A stretch of DNA of 64,000 nt from Pseudomonas cremoricolorata (GCF_000759535.1 NZ_CP009455.1:4154001-4218000); one strand, 5' to 3'; positions 17,840 through 26,862 are shown, numbered from the stretch's first letter. Program-made: numbers and translations. The notes: a model not told the origin generated them from the letters alone.

Positions 17840-18955
17840 ATGGCTTTCAACAGCATCGAAGAGCTCCTAGAGGACTACCGCCAAGGCAGGATGGTCTTGC
17901 TGGTGGATGACGAAGACCGGGAAAACGAAGGCGACCTGTTGATTGCCGCCGAGCGCTGTGATGCCCATGCAATCAACTTCATGGCCCGCGAAGCCCGCGG
18001 GCTGATCTGTCTGACCCTGACCGACGACCACTGCCAGCGTCTGGGCCTGGAACAGATGGTACCGGCCAACGGCAGCGTGTTCAGCACCGCGTTCACGGTG
18101 TCCATCGAAGCCGCCAGCGGCGTCACCACCGGCATCTCCGCCGCCGACCGGGCGCGCACCGTGGCCGCCGCGATGGCCGCCGACGCCCGCCCGGAAGACT
18201 TGGTGCAACCCGGGCACATCTTTCCGCTGCGCGCCCGTGAAGGCGGCGTGCTCAACCGCGCCGGGCATACCGAAGCCGGCTGCGACCTGGCGCGCCTGGC
18301 CGGTTTCACCCCGGCTTCGGTGATCGTCGAGGTGCTCAACGACGACGGCACCATGGCCCGCCGCCCCGACCTGGAAGTCTTCGCCGCGCGCCACGGCATC
18401 AAGATCGGCACCATCGCCGACCTCATTCACTACCGCCTGAGCACCGAGCAGACCATCAAGCGCATCGGCGAGCGCGAGCTGCCCACCGTGCACGGCACCT
18501 TCCGCCTGGTCAGCTACGAGGACCGCATCGAGGGCGGCGTGCACATGGCGATGGTCATGGGCGACATCCGCCGCGAGCAACCGACCCTGGTGCGCGTGCA
18601 CGTGATCGACCCGCTGCGCGACCTGGTCGGCGCCGAGTATGCCGGGCCGGCCAACTGGACGCTGTGGGCGGCGCTGGAGAAGGTCGCCAGCGAAGGCACC
18701 GGGGTGGTGGTGATCCTTGCCAACCACGAATCCTCCCAGGCCCTGCTGGAACGCATTCCGCAGTTGACCCAACCGGTACGTCCTTACCAGCGCGGGCAAT
18801 CGAAGGTGTATTCGGAAGTCGGCACCGGCGCGCAGATCCTGCAAGACCTGGGCGTCGGCAAACTGCGTCACCTCGGCCCGCCCCTCAAGTACGCAGGCCT
18901 GGCCGGCTATGAGCTGGAAGTGGTGCAGAGCATCCCGTTCGAGCCGCAGGCGTAG
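17840..18955 (+). CDS. ribB: 3,4-dihydroxy-2-butanone 4-phosphate synthase with degenerate RibA domain
   Basis: A 371-residue RibBA-type protein. The N-terminal 200 residues are an intact RibB domain, with DDEDRENEGDL near residue 25 and GHTEAGCDLARLAG near 150, and should make 3,4-dihydroxybutanone 4-phosphate from ribulose 5-phosphate for riboflavin. The C-terminal 165 residues align with GTP cyclohydrolase II but lack the three zinc-binding cysteines (the SEC and RCDC motifs) and the GRNIGL motif, so that activity should be absent, as in other pseudomonad RibB proteins. The leader is only 69 bases from the divergent gene, with no room for an FMN riboswitch. It probably is a secondary, operator-controlled paralogue linked to the ABC transporter downstream. 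Confidence 0.85.
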   Translation: MAFNSIEELLEDYRQGRMVLLVDDEDRENEGDLLIAAERCDAHAINFMAREARGLICLTLTDDHCQRLGLEQMVPANGSVFSTAFTVSIEAASGVTTGISAADRARTVAAAMAADARPEDLVQPGHIFPLRAREGGVLNRAGHTEAGCDLARLAGFTPASVIVEVLNDDGTMARRPDLEVFAARHGIKIGTIADLIHYRLSTEQTIKRIGERELPTVHGTFRLVSYEDRIEGGVHMAMVMGDIRREQPTLVRVHVIDPLRDLVGAEYAGPANWTLWAALEKVASEGTGVVVILANHESSQALLERIPQLTQPVRPYQRGQSKVYSEVGTGAQILQDLGVGKLRHLGPPLKYAGLAGYELEVVQSIPFEPQA

Positions 18956-19014
18956 GCACGCGCCACCGGCCATTACACGTTGTCACCGAGTGATGGCCGG
19001 TCGCCTGCTCCTAC

Positions 19015-19056
19015 TTGCCAAAATCTTGGAATACCATAATATGATATTCCGTAGAC
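19015..19056 (+). promoter_or_regulatory. Promoter and operator of the ABC transporter operon
   Basis: TTGCCA (19015-19020), 16 bases, then TAATAT (19037-19042) form a plausible sigma-70 promoter. Overlapping it, 19028-19050 is a 23-base near-perfect palindrome with arms GGAATA and TATTCC and only one mismatched pair besides the centre. It includes ATACCATAATA, shared with the ribB leader. Confidence 0.55.
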
Positions 19057-19186
19057 CTTAATACCTGCCCCACCGCTTGACCCCGGATTTCCGGTGCTGC
19101 ACCTGCTGCAAAGCTGCTCCCCGAACACGATTGGCGGGCACACATTCCAGCCTGCCTCGAATAACAAAAGTAACGAGGGCGTAACC

Positions 19187-20212
19187 ATGCTGTTGAGCAA
19201 ACGTGTCACCGCAGTGCTGTCTGCCAGCCTGCTCACCCTGGCCTGCCAGGCCGCGACTGCCGCCGAGAGCGTCAACTTCGTCAGCTGGGGTGGCACTACC
19301 CAGGATGCGCAGAAAGAAGCCTGGGCCATCCCTTTCAGCAAGCAGACCGACATCAAAGTGGTGCAGGACGGCCCAACCGACTACGGCAAGCTCAAGGCCA
19401 TGGTCGAAAGCGGCAACGTGCAGTGGGACGTGGTCGATGTCGAAGCCGACTTCGCCCTGCGTGCAGCCAGTGAAGGGCTGCTCGAGCCGCTGGACTTCAA
19501 CACCCTCCAGCGCGACAAGATCGACCCGCGTTTCGTCTCCGACCACGGTGTCGGTTCGTTCTTCTTCTCCTTCGTGCTCGGTTACAACGACGGCAAGGTC
19601 GGCGCCAACAAGCCAGTCGACTGGAGCGCGCTGTTCGACACCAAGACCTACCCCGGCAAGCGCGCACTGTACAAATGGCCAAGCCCGGGCGTGCTGGAAC
19701 TGGCCCTGCTGGCCGACGGCGTGGCCCCCGACAAGCTCTACCCGCTCGACCTGGACCGCGCCTTCAAGAAACTCGACACCATCAAGAAAGACATCGTCTG
19801 GTGGGGCGGTGGCGCACAGTCGCAGCAACTGCTGGCCTCGGGTGAAGCCTCGCTGGGCCAGTTCTGGAACGGCCGGGTCTATGCCCTGCAGCAAGACGGC
19901 GCGCCGGTGGGCGTGAGCTGGAAGCAGAACCTGGTCATGGCCGATTTCCTGGTCATCCCAAAAGGCGCGAAGAACAAGGACGCGGCCATGAAATTCCTGG
20001 CCAATGCCAGCAGCGCCCAGGGCCAGGCCGATTTCGCCAACAAGACCGCCTACGCGCCGGTCAACGTCGACAGCGTGGCCAAGCTCGACAAGGACCTGGC
20101 GCCCAACCTGCCGACCGCCCATGTCAGCGATCAGGTCACCCTGGACTTCGCCTACTGGGCCAAGAACGGTCAGGCCATCGCCGCGCGCTGGAATGAGTGG
20201 TTGGTGAAATGA
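19187..20212 (+). CDS. ABC transporter substrate-binding protein, PotD type
   Basis: A 341-residue periplasmic binding protein. A signal peptide (about 1-26, ending ATAA) is followed by a type II binding fold: VNFVSWGGTTQDAQKEAW, WDVVDVEADFALRAASEG, and WWGGGAQSQQLLASGEASLG near the hinge. This is the extracellular solute-binding family 1/PotD class that takes polyamines or related cations and some small anionic compounds. The ligand cannot be fixed by eye. The ATG at 19187 has GAGGG upstream. It overlaps the next gene by four bases and heads an operon of binding protein, two permeases and ATPase. Confidence 0.88.
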   Translation: MLLSKRVTAVLSASLLTLACQAATAAESVNFVSWGGTTQDAQKEAWAIPFSKQTDIKVVQDGPTDYGKLKAMVESGNVQWDVVDVEADFALRAASEGLLEPLDFNTLQRDKIDPRFVSDHGVGSFFFSFVLGYNDGKVGANKPVDWSALFDTKTYPGKRALYKWPSPGVLELALLADGVAPDKLYPLDLDRAFKKLDTIKKDIVWWGGGAQSQQLLASGEASLGQFWNGRVYALQQDGAPVGVSWKQNLVMADFLVIPKGAKNKDAAMKFLANASSAQGQADFANKTAYAPVNVDSVAKLDKDLAPNLPTAHVSDQVTLDFAYWAKNGQAIAARWNEWLVK

Positions 20213-21114
20213 AAGTCGCCATCAACGCCTTGCAAAACGCCCAGGGGCCAGGAGCATCGGGCAGCGTCGCCCGTCGCCCAGGCCTGGGCCAGCGCTGGAA
20301 AGGCAGCCGCAACCTGCTGCCTGCCCTGCTCTTTCTCGGCCTGTTCTTCTTCGTGCCGCTGATCGGCCTGCTGCTGCGCGGCGTGCTCGAACCGGTGCCG
20401 GGGCTGGGCAACTACGAGCAGCTGTTCGCCAACTCGGCGTACACCCGAGTCCTGGTCAACACCTTCTCGGTCGCTGGCCTGGTGACGCTGATCAGCGTGC
20501 TGCTGGGCTTCCCGCTGGCCTGGGCAATCACCCTGGTGCCACGCGGCTGGGGTCGCTGGCTGCTGAACATCGTACTGCTGTCGATGTGGACCAGCCTGCT
20601 GGCGCGCACCTACTCCTGGCTGGTGCTGCTGCAAAGCTCCGGGGTGGTGAACAAGGTGTTGATGGCGCTGGGCATCATCGATGCCCCGATTGAAATGGTG
20701 CACAACCTCACCGGGGTGGTGATCGGCATGAGCTACATCATGATTCCGTTCATCGTGCTGCCGTTGCAGGCGACCATGCACGCCATCGACCCGATGGTGC
20801 TGCAGGCCGGTTCGATCTGCGGGGCCAGCCCCTGGACCAATTTCTGGAAGGTGTTCCTGCCGCTGTGCCGCTCGGGGCTGTTCTCCGGTGCCTTGATGGT
20901 CTTCGTCATGTCGCTGGGCTATTACGTGACCCCGGCGCTGCTGGGCGGAGCGCAGAACATGATGCTGCCCGAGTTCATCATTCAGCAGGTGCAGTCGTTC
21001 CTCAACTGGGGCATGGCCAGCGCTGCCGCGGCACTGCTGGTGGCGATCACCCTGGTGCTCTTCTACCTGTACCTGAAGCTGCAACCGGAATCCCCGGTCG
21101 GCAACGCGAGGTAA
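20209..21114 (+). CDS. ABC transporter permease, PotB type
   Basis: A 301-residue inner-membrane permease with a 35-residue cytoplasmic lead, then six helices (LLPALLFLGLFFFVPLIGLL first). The ATPase-contacting EAA loop is AGSICGASPWTNFWKVFLPL. The start codon overlaps the stop of the binding-protein gene (ATGA), a sign of translational coupling. It would pair with the next permease to form the heterodimeric channel. Confidence 0.9.
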   Translation: MKVAINALQNAQGPGASGSVARRPGLGQRWKGSRNLLPALLFLGLFFFVPLIGLLLRGVLEPVPGLGNYEQLFANSAYTRVLVNTFSVAGLVTLISVLLGFPLAWAITLVPRGWGRWLLNIVLLSMWTSLLARTYSWLVLLQSSGVVNKVLMALGIIDAPIEMVHNLTGVVIGMSYIMIPFIVLPLQATMHAIDPMVLQAGSICGASPWTNFWKVFLPLCRSGLFSGALMVFVMSLGYYVTPALLGGAQNMMLPEFIIQQVQSFLNWGMASAAAALLVAITLVLFYLYLKLQPESPVGNAR

Positions 21115-21120
21115 TTCAGC

Positions 21121-21930
21121 ATGCTTCTTTCACCCAACGCCATGGGCCGGCCGCTGCGCACCGGCCTGTACCTGACCACCGGGGTCATCGCCGCCTTCCT
21201 GCTGCTGCCGGTGGTGTTCATCGTGCTGCTGTCGTTCGGCTCGTCGCAGTGGCTGGTGTTCCCACCGCCGGGCTGGACGCTGAAGTGGTACGGCCAGTTC
21301 TTCTCCAACCCCGAATGGATGGACGCGGCACTGGCCAGCCTGAAGGTTGCCGTGCTCACCACGATCGCGGCGGTGGCGCTGGGCCTGCCAACCGCCTTCG
21401 CCCTGGTGCGCGGGCGCTTTCCCGGCCGCGAAATGCTTTACGGGCTGTTCACCCTGCCGATGATCGTGCCGCTGGTGATCATCGCTGTGGCGGTGTACGC
21501 GCTGTTCCTCAAGCTCGGCTACACCGGCACGCTGTTCGCCTTCGTGGTCAGCCATGTGATCGTCGCCCTGCCGTTCACCATCATCTCGATCATCAACTCG
21601 CTGAAATTGTTCGACCAGTCGATCGAGGACGCTGCGGTGATCTGCGGCGCCTCGCGTTTGCAGGCGATCTTCAAGGTGACCTTCCCGGCGATTCGCCCGG
21701 GGATGATCGCCGGCGGCCTGTTCGCCTTCCTGGTCTCGTGGGATGAGGTGGTGCTCAGCGTGATGATGGCAAGCCCCGACTTGCAGACCCTGCCGGTCAA
21801 AATGTGGACCACCCTGCGTCAGGACCTGAGCCCGGTGATCGCCGTCGCCTCGACGCTGCTGATCGGTCTGTCGCTGTTCGTCATGTTCATTGCCGCCGCC
21901 TTGCGCCGGCGCGCCGAAGCCAACGCCTGA
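21121..21930 (+). CDS. ABC transporter permease, PotC type
   Basis: A 269-residue permease with six helices, including GLYLTTGVIAAFLLLPVVFI and MLYGLFTLPMIVPLVIIAVA. The EAA loop is DAAVICGASRLQAIFKVTFP. It is the second membrane subunit of the polyamine-type importer and starts six bases after the preceding gene. Confidence 0.9.
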   Translation: MLLSPNAMGRPLRTGLYLTTGVIAAFLLLPVVFIVLLSFGSSQWLVFPPPGWTLKWYGQFFSNPEWMDAALASLKVAVLTTIAAVALGLPTAFALVRGRFPGREMLYGLFTLPMIVPLVIIAVAVYALFLKLGYTGTLFAFVVSHVIVALPFTIISIINSLKLFDQSIEDAAVICGASRLQAIFKVTFPAIRPGMIAGGLFAFLVSWDEVVLSVMMASPDLQTLPVKMWTTLRQDLSPVIAVASTLLIGLSLFVMFIAAALRRRAEANA

Positions 21931-21950
21931 GCCCTGCGGAGACAACAACA

Positions 21951-23099
21951 ATGAGTGCAGTGATCCAAGACAACGCGCCGGGCAAGACCCTGGTCAGCCT
22001 GCGCGGCCTGAACAAGCATTACGGTGACTTCACCGCCGTGGACAACCTCGACCTGGACATCCAGGACGGCGAGTTTCTCACCTTCCTCGGCTCCAGCGGT
22101 TCGGGCAAATCCACCACGTTGTCGATGCTCGCAGGCTTCGAAACCCCGAGCAGCGGCGAAATTCTGGTCGACGGCCAGTCGCTGGTGCAGGTGCCGCCGC
22201 ACAAGCGCGACATCGGCATGGTGTTCCAGCGCTATTCGCTGTTCCCGCACCTGAACGTGCGCGACAACATCGCCTTCCCCCTGGCCATCCGCAAACTGGC
22301 CGCCGCCGAGACGCGCAAGCGCGTCGATGCCATGCTCAAGCTGGTGCAGCTCGAGCCGTTCGCCCACCGCAAGCCGTCGCAGATGTCTGGTGGCCAGCAG
22401 CAACGGGTGGCGATTGCCCGCGCACTGGTGTACGAACCGCGCATCCTGCTGATGGACGAACCGCTTGGCGCACTCGACAAGAAACTGCGTGAAGACTTGC
22501 AGGACGAACTGCGTCAGCTGCACCGGCGCCTGGGCATCACCATCGTCTACGTGACCCACGACCAGGAAGAGGCCATGCGCCTGTCGCAGCGCATCGCCAT
22601 CTTCAGCCACGGCAAGATCGTTGGCCTGGGCACTGGCTACGACCTCTACCAGAACCCGCCCAATGCCTTCGTCGCCTCGTTCCTGGGCAACTCCAACTTC
22701 CTGCGCATCACTGCCCAGAGCAACGGCGCCGGCACCTTCGAAGGCCAGCCGCTGGCCATCCGCCTGACGCCTGGGCTCACTGCCGGCAGCGAAGCGCTGA
22801 TCATGGTGCGCCCGGAAAAAGCCCTGGCCATGACCCTGCAACAGGCCGCCGCCGAGCCGCTGCCGGCAGGCTGGAACGAAGTCAGCGCCAAGGTCGGCGA
22901 AGTGCTGTTCCTCGGCGAAAGCCAGACCTGCCACGTACGCACCGACGGCGGCACCGAGCTGACGGTCAAGGCGCTGTCGGCAGCCGGCATGCCGATGCAA
23001 CCGGGCGAGACGGTGAAGGTACGTTGGGCCGTCGCCGACGCCTGCATCTATACCGAATGGGCCGAGAGCGACCTGAGCAAGGCGGCCGGAGCGCACTGA
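21951..23099 (+). CDS. ABC transporter ATP-binding protein, PotA type
   Basis: A 382-residue ATPase. Walker A is GSSGSGKST, the Q-loop region VFQRYSLFPHLNV, the ABC signature MSGGQQQRVAIARAL, Walker B ILLMDEPLGALD and the switch His in YVTHDQEEAM. A C-terminal TOBE domain (about 290-375) matches PotA/MalK-type importers. Unusually the Q-loop reads FQRY where most relatives have FQ(N/S)Y(A/S)LFPH. The start is 20 bases after the permease, with GGAGA upstream of the ATG. It powers the importer encoded by the three preceding genes. Confidence 0.92.
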   Translation: MSAVIQDNAPGKTLVSLRGLNKHYGDFTAVDNLDLDIQDGEFLTFLGSSGSGKSTTLSMLAGFETPSSGEILVDGQSLVQVPPHKRDIGMVFQRYSLFPHLNVRDNIAFPLAIRKLAAAETRKRVDAMLKLVQLEPFAHRKPSQMSGGQQQRVAIARALVYEPRILLMDEPLGALDKKLREDLQDELRQLHRRLGITIVYVTHDQEEAMRLSQRIAIFSHGKIVGLGTGYDLYQNPPNAFVASFLGNSNFLRITAQSNGAGTFEGQPLAIRLTPGLTAGSEALIMVRPEKALAMTLQQAAAEPLPAGWNEVSAKVGEVLFLGESQTCHVRTDGGTELTVKALSAAGMPMQPGETVKVRWAVADACIYTEWAESDLSKAAGAH

Positions 23100-23261
23100 A
23101 TGCGTATGCCGTGGAGGCGCCGCAATGGCTGCTTCCACGGCCTGCCAATGCCTTGCGGGGCCATTCAAACGCCCTTTTCAAACGCTTGTATGCTTTTTCG
23201 TTGACAGCCCGCTGAGTGCGTCCTACCCTCGCATCACTTCCCCGTGTGTGCAGGCAATCCG

Positions 23262-23969
23262 GTGGGCAATCTCTATCTGATCCGACATGGCCAGGCCTCG
23301 TTCGGCGCCGCTGACTACGACGTGCTCTCCGAACTGGGCGCGCGTCAGAGCCAGGCGCTCGGCGTACACCTTGGCCAACTGGGCCTGCGCCTCGACCGCT
23401 GCATCGCCGGCAGCCTGCGTCGCCAGCAAGACACTGCACGTTTGACCCTCCAGGCACTTCACACCAGCGGTAGCCCGGTGCCAGCCATCGAGACTGACCC
23501 CGACTTCAACGAGTTCGACGCTGAAGGCCTGGTGCGCAGCCTCACCCCAGCGCTGCTGCGCGATGAACCCGACGCCCTTGAAGTCATGCGCAACCCGCGC
23601 GAGCAACGCAGCGAGTTCCAGCGCCTGTTCGCCCTGATGGTGCAGCGCTGGCACGCTGGCGAGCACGACGAGGGTCTGGAAACCTGGACGGCCTTCACCG
23701 CACGCATCGAACGCGGTTTGCAGCGCCTGCTCGACGCCGCCAGCGAAGCCGACGACATCGCCGTCTTCACCTCCGGTGGCAGCATCGCAGCGCTGCTGCA
23801 CCTGACCACCGGCATCACCCCGGCCCAGGCTTTCAGCCTCAACTGGCAGATCATCAACACTTCACTCAGCCACCTGAAATTTCGCGGCCGCGAGGTCAGC
23901 CTCAGCACCTTCAACAGCCAGGCCCATGTGCGCCTGCTGAAATCCCCGGAGCTCATCACCTACCGATGA
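23262..23969 (+). CDS. Histidine phosphatase family protein
   Basis: A 235-residue protein of the phosphoglycerate-mutase-like branch. The catalytic RHG motif is at residues 8-10 (NLYLIRHGQASFG), a second Arg lies in GSLRRQQDTARL, the catalytic Glu is near FNEFDAEG, and the second His environment is VFTSGGSIAALL, where the usual TH is replaced by SG. The start is taken as GTG at 23262 because the fold begins there. It heads a group with SCP2, an APH-type kinase and an SDR that looks conserved in function (acyl or sterol-like substrates), but its own substrate is unknown. Confidence 0.82.
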   Translation: MGNLYLIRHGQASFGAADYDVLSELGARQSQALGVHLGQLGLRLDRCIAGSLRRQQDTARLTLQALHTSGSPVPAIETDPDFNEFDAEGLVRSLTPALLRDEPDALEVMRNPREQRSEFQRLFALMVQRWHAGEHDEGLETWTAFTARIERGLQRLLDAASEADDIAVFTSGGSIAALLHLTTGITPAQAFSLNWQIINTSLSHLKFRGREVSLSTFNSQAHVRLLKSPELITYR

Positions 23970-24023
23970 CCCGGCCTGCTCTAACCCTGCGCGATGCAAC
24001 TCTCACTCAATAAGGAACACGCC

Positions 24024-24341
24024 ATGACCTCCGTAGCCGATGCCGTCAAGAAGATGCAAGAGAAGTTCAACCCCACTGCTGCCCAGGGCCTGGACCTGGT
24101 GTTTGGTTTCGACATCACCGATCAGGACCAGGCTTATGCGCTGATCGTCAAGGACGGCACCTGCGAACTGCAGGAAGGCGAGAATCCGGACGCCAACTGC
24201 ACCCTGGTGATGGACAGCGAAACCCTCAAGGGTATCGTCAGTGGCGAAACCGATGGCATGCAGGCATTCATGAGCGGCCAGCTGCGCGTCGAAGGCGACA
24301 TGATGCTGTCGATGAAACTCAGCGAACTGTTCCCAGGCTGA
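24024..24341 (+). CDS. SCP2 sterol-binding domain protein
   Basis: A 105-residue protein consisting of a single SCP2 lipid-binding domain: GLDLVFGFDITDQDQAYALI, CTLVMDSETLKGIVSGETDG and MQAFMSGQLRVEGDMMLSMK. Such domains bind acyl-CoA or hydrophobic ligands. The ATG at 24024 has AAGGA eight bases upstream. A strong terminator follows, so the phosphatase and SCP2 genes form one transcription unit. Confidence 0.93.
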   Translation: MTSVADAVKKMQEKFNPTAAQGLDLVFGFDITDQDQAYALIVKDGTCELQEGENPDANCTLVMDSETLKGIVSGETDGMQAFMSGQLRVEGDMMLSMKLSELFPG

Positions 24342-24366
24342 GGTCGAGCTGATCGCCTGCCGAAGA

Positions 24367-24396
24367 AACCGAAGCCATCCGGCTTCGGTTTTTTTT
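24367..24396 (+). terminator. Intrinsic terminator after SCP2 gene
   Basis: Perfect 10-bp stem AACCGAAGCC and GGCTTCGGTT with a 4-base loop, merging into a run of eight T residues. Confidence 0.95.
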
Positions 24397-24531
24397 CGTC
24401 TGCCGCCGCCATCAGGGGATCTGATTGCCCGGCAACACGCCGGTCGATGCAAGCGCTACCCGCTTGCCCGTACCGACGGGGCTGTCTAGGTTAGCCAAAG
24501 CGGCAACTGCGGCCAGAACCAAGGAAGCGCC

Positions 24532-25599
24532 ATGTCACTCACCGATCAAGCGACCCAGCCACGCGCCGGCGAAGCACTCGACGCCCAGGCCGTCGACGCC
24601 TGGCTCAAGGCGCATCTACCCGATCTGCACGGCACGCCGACGATCCGCCAGTTCCCAGGGGGCGCCTCGAACCTCACCTACCTGCTCAGCTACCCCGAGC
24701 GCGACCTGGTATTACGCCGGCCACCGTTCGGCCACAAGGCCAGAAGCGCCCATGACATGGCGCGGGAGTTTCACATCCTCAACCACCTCAACGCAGGCTT
24801 TGCCTACTGCCCCAAGGCGTATCTGCACTGCGCCGACCCGGCCGTGATCGGCAGCGAGTTCTACGTGATGCAGCGGGTCGAGGGGATCATCCTGCGAGCC
24901 GATCTGCCCCAGGCCGCAGGCCTGGATGCTGCCGGTAGCCGAACGTTGTGCGAGCATTTCATCGAGCGCCTGGTCGAGCTGCATCAGGTCGATTACCGGG
25001 CGTGCGGCCTTGCCGACCTGGGCAAGCCGCAAGGCTACGTGCAGCGGCAGATCGAGGGCTGGGCCAGCCGCTACGAAGCGGCGCTGACCGCCGATGCGCC
25101 CCGCTGGGAGGCGGTCATCACCTGGCTGCGCGAGCACCAGCCGGCCGATCATCCGCATCCGGCAATCATCCACAACGATTACCGCCTGGACAACGTCATC
25201 CTCGATCCGCAACAGCCAACGCGCATCATCGGCGTGCTGGACTGGGAAATGGCCACCGTCGGCGACCCTTTGATGGACCTGGGCAACAGCCTGGCCTACT
25301 GGATCGAGGCCGACGACCCGGCGCCCATTCAGCAGATGCGCCGGCAACCAAGCAACGCCCCCGGCATGCTCAGCCGCCGACAATTCGTTGCCCACTATGC
25401 AGAACGCAGCGGCCTGCGCCTGGACAACGTCGACTTCTACCATGTGTACGGTCTGTTCCGCCTGGCCGGCATCATTCAACAGATCTACTACCGCTATTTC
25501 CACGGCCAGACCAAAGACCTGCGCTTCGCTGCGTTCATCGACATGAACCGTCTGCTGGAACGAATGACCTTGAAGGTCATCGCACGTTCGCCCCTCTGA
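24532..25599 (+). CDS. APH-type phosphotransferase, ACAD10-like
   Basis: A 355-residue kinase of the aminoglycoside-phosphotransferase fold, of the subgroup related to the kinase domain of eukaryotic ACAD10/11. The N-lobe has IRQFPGGASNLTYLL and DLVLRRPPFG. The catalytic loop is IIHNDYRLDNVILD (near 220) and the metal site GVLDWEMATVGDPLMDLG. In ACAD11-type systems a kinase phosphorylates 4-hydroxyacyl-CoA for later elimination. Here the neighbouring SDR and SCP2 genes make an acyl-CoA role plausible, but this is inference. The ATG at 24532 follows AAGGAAG. Confidence 0.85.
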   Translation: MSLTDQATQPRAGEALDAQAVDAWLKAHLPDLHGTPTIRQFPGGASNLTYLLSYPERDLVLRRPPFGHKARSAHDMAREFHILNHLNAGFAYCPKAYLHCADPAVIGSEFYVMQRVEGIILRADLPQAAGLDAAGSRTLCEHFIERLVELHQVDYRACGLADLGKPQGYVQRQIEGWASRYEAALTADAPRWEAVITWLREHQPADHPHPAIIHNDYRLDNVILDPQQPTRIIGVLDWEMATVGDPLMDLGNSLAYWIEADDPAPIQQMRRQPSNAPGMLSRRQFVAHYAERSGLRLDNVDFYHVYGLFRLAGIIQQIYYRYFHGQTKDLRFAAFIDMNRLLERMTLKVIARSPL

Positions 25600-25622
25600 C
25601 CCGACCCCTTCCGGAGCACCGC

Positions 25623-26390
25623 ATGTCCAACCCCAACCTGTTCGACCTCGACGGCAAGATCGCCCTGGTGTCCGGCGCCAGCCGCGGCATCGGTGAAGCC
25701 ATCGCCCACCTGCTGGCCGCCCACGGCGCCCATGTCATCGTCTCCAGTCGCAAGCTCGACGGCTGCCAGCAGGTCGCAGACGCGATCACCGCAGCAGGTG
25801 GCAAGGCCAGCGCGCTGGCGTGTCATATCGGCGAGCTGGAGCAGATCGAGCAGACCTTCGCCGAGATCCGCCAACGCTTCGGGCGATTGGACATTCTGGT
25901 CAACAATGCCGCTACCAACCCGCAGTTCTGCAACATCCTCGACACCGAGCCTGCGGCGTTCCAGAAGACCGTGGACGTGAACATTCGCGGCTATTTCTTC
26001 ATGTCGGTGGCCGCCGGCAAGCTGATGCGCGAGGGCGCCGGCGGCAGCATCATCAACGTGGCGTCGATCAATGGCGTCAGCCCCGGGCATTTCCAGGGCA
26101 TCTACTCGGTCACCAAGGCCGCGGTGATCAACATGACCAAGGCCTTCGCCAAGGAGTGCGCGCCGTTCGGCATTCGCTGCAACGCCCTGCTGCCGGGCCT
26201 GACCGACACCAAGTTCGCCTCGGCGCTGGTCAACAACCCGAGCATCCTCGATGCCGCCTTGCAGCACATCCCGCTCAAGCGCGTGGCTGCGCCCAGCGAG
26301 ATGGCTGGCGCGGTGCTGTACCTGGCCAGCGCCGCCTCCAGCTACACCACTGGCACCAGCCTCAACGTCGATGGCGGTTATCTGGCCTGA
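25623..26390 (+). CDS. Short-chain dehydrogenase/reductase
   Basis: A 255-residue classical SDR. The NAD(P)-binding motif is SGASRGIGEAIA near residue 20, then NNAAT near 95, the catalytic Ser in VASINGVSPG, and Tyr-x-x-x-Lys in YSVTKAAVINMTKAF. The end GTSLNVDGGYL is typical. It starts 23 bases after the APH-type kinase gene, so the two form an operon. It probably oxidises a hydroxyl group on the same substrate. Cofactor and substrate are not determined. Confidence 0.9.
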   Translation: MSNPNLFDLDGKIALVSGASRGIGEAIAHLLAAHGAHVIVSSRKLDGCQQVADAITAAGGKASALACHIGELEQIEQTFAEIRQRFGRLDILVNNAATNPQFCNILDTEPAAFQKTVDVNIRGYFFMSVAAGKLMREGAGGSIINVASINGVSPGHFQGIYSVTKAAVINMTKAFAKECAPFGIRCNALLPGLTDTKFASALVNNPSILDAALQHIPLKRVAAPSEMAGAVLYLASAASSYTTGTSLNVDGGYLA

Positions 26391-26397
26391 GGCGGCC

Positions 26398-26748
26398 TCA
26401 CAGGCAGGTGGCAGCGGCGGCCTTGCGCCGCAGAGCCCCGGCGTCCTGCTGTTTGGCGTAGAAATCGACGCGACTGCCCGCGCCTTGCGCGTAAACGTCG
26501 ACGAACGCCTCGGCCTCGCGGGTGTACACGGTGAAGCCGCCTTCCTTGCGCGGGTCGAGGTAGCCGCTGGCATCGACGCCGAACACCGCCTCATCCTGCC
26601 AGCTGTATTGAATGCACTGGGCAACCCGGTCGGGGGCCTTGCGCGATTCGAGCTGGGCAGTCGGTGCGCCGGTGCGCGCAGCCTGCATGGTCGATGAGGC
26701 GCAGCCCACCATCAACAAGGCGACTGCCATCGGGACAAGTGCTCGCAT
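26398..26748 (-). CDS. Small lipoprotein of unknown function
   Basis: A 116-residue predicted lipoprotein. The signal MRALVPMAVALLMVGC gives a lipobox with Cys16. GAGGAAG lies six bases before the ATG. The mature part has CIQYSWQDEAVFGVD and GGFTVYTREAEAFVDVY, a short beta-rich domain seen in pseudomonad lipoproteins of unknown role. It is convergent with the SDR gene and divergent from the RcnB-like gene. Confidence 0.8.
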   Translation of the reverse strand: MRALVPMAVALLMVGCASSTMQAARTGAPTAQLESRKAPDRVAQCIQYSWQDEAVFGVDASGYLDPRKEGGFTVYTREAEAFVDVYAQGAGSRVDFYAKQQDAGALRRKAAAATCL

Positions 26749-26862
26749 GTTCGCTTCCTCGCGAAAAAAGAACGCGACTCTAGCACCGGCCTGCACCTGG
26801 AGTGAATTGTCCGTAGCGGCTGGTGTCGGAATCTGCACACCCGCCCTACAAGGAACGACGGT

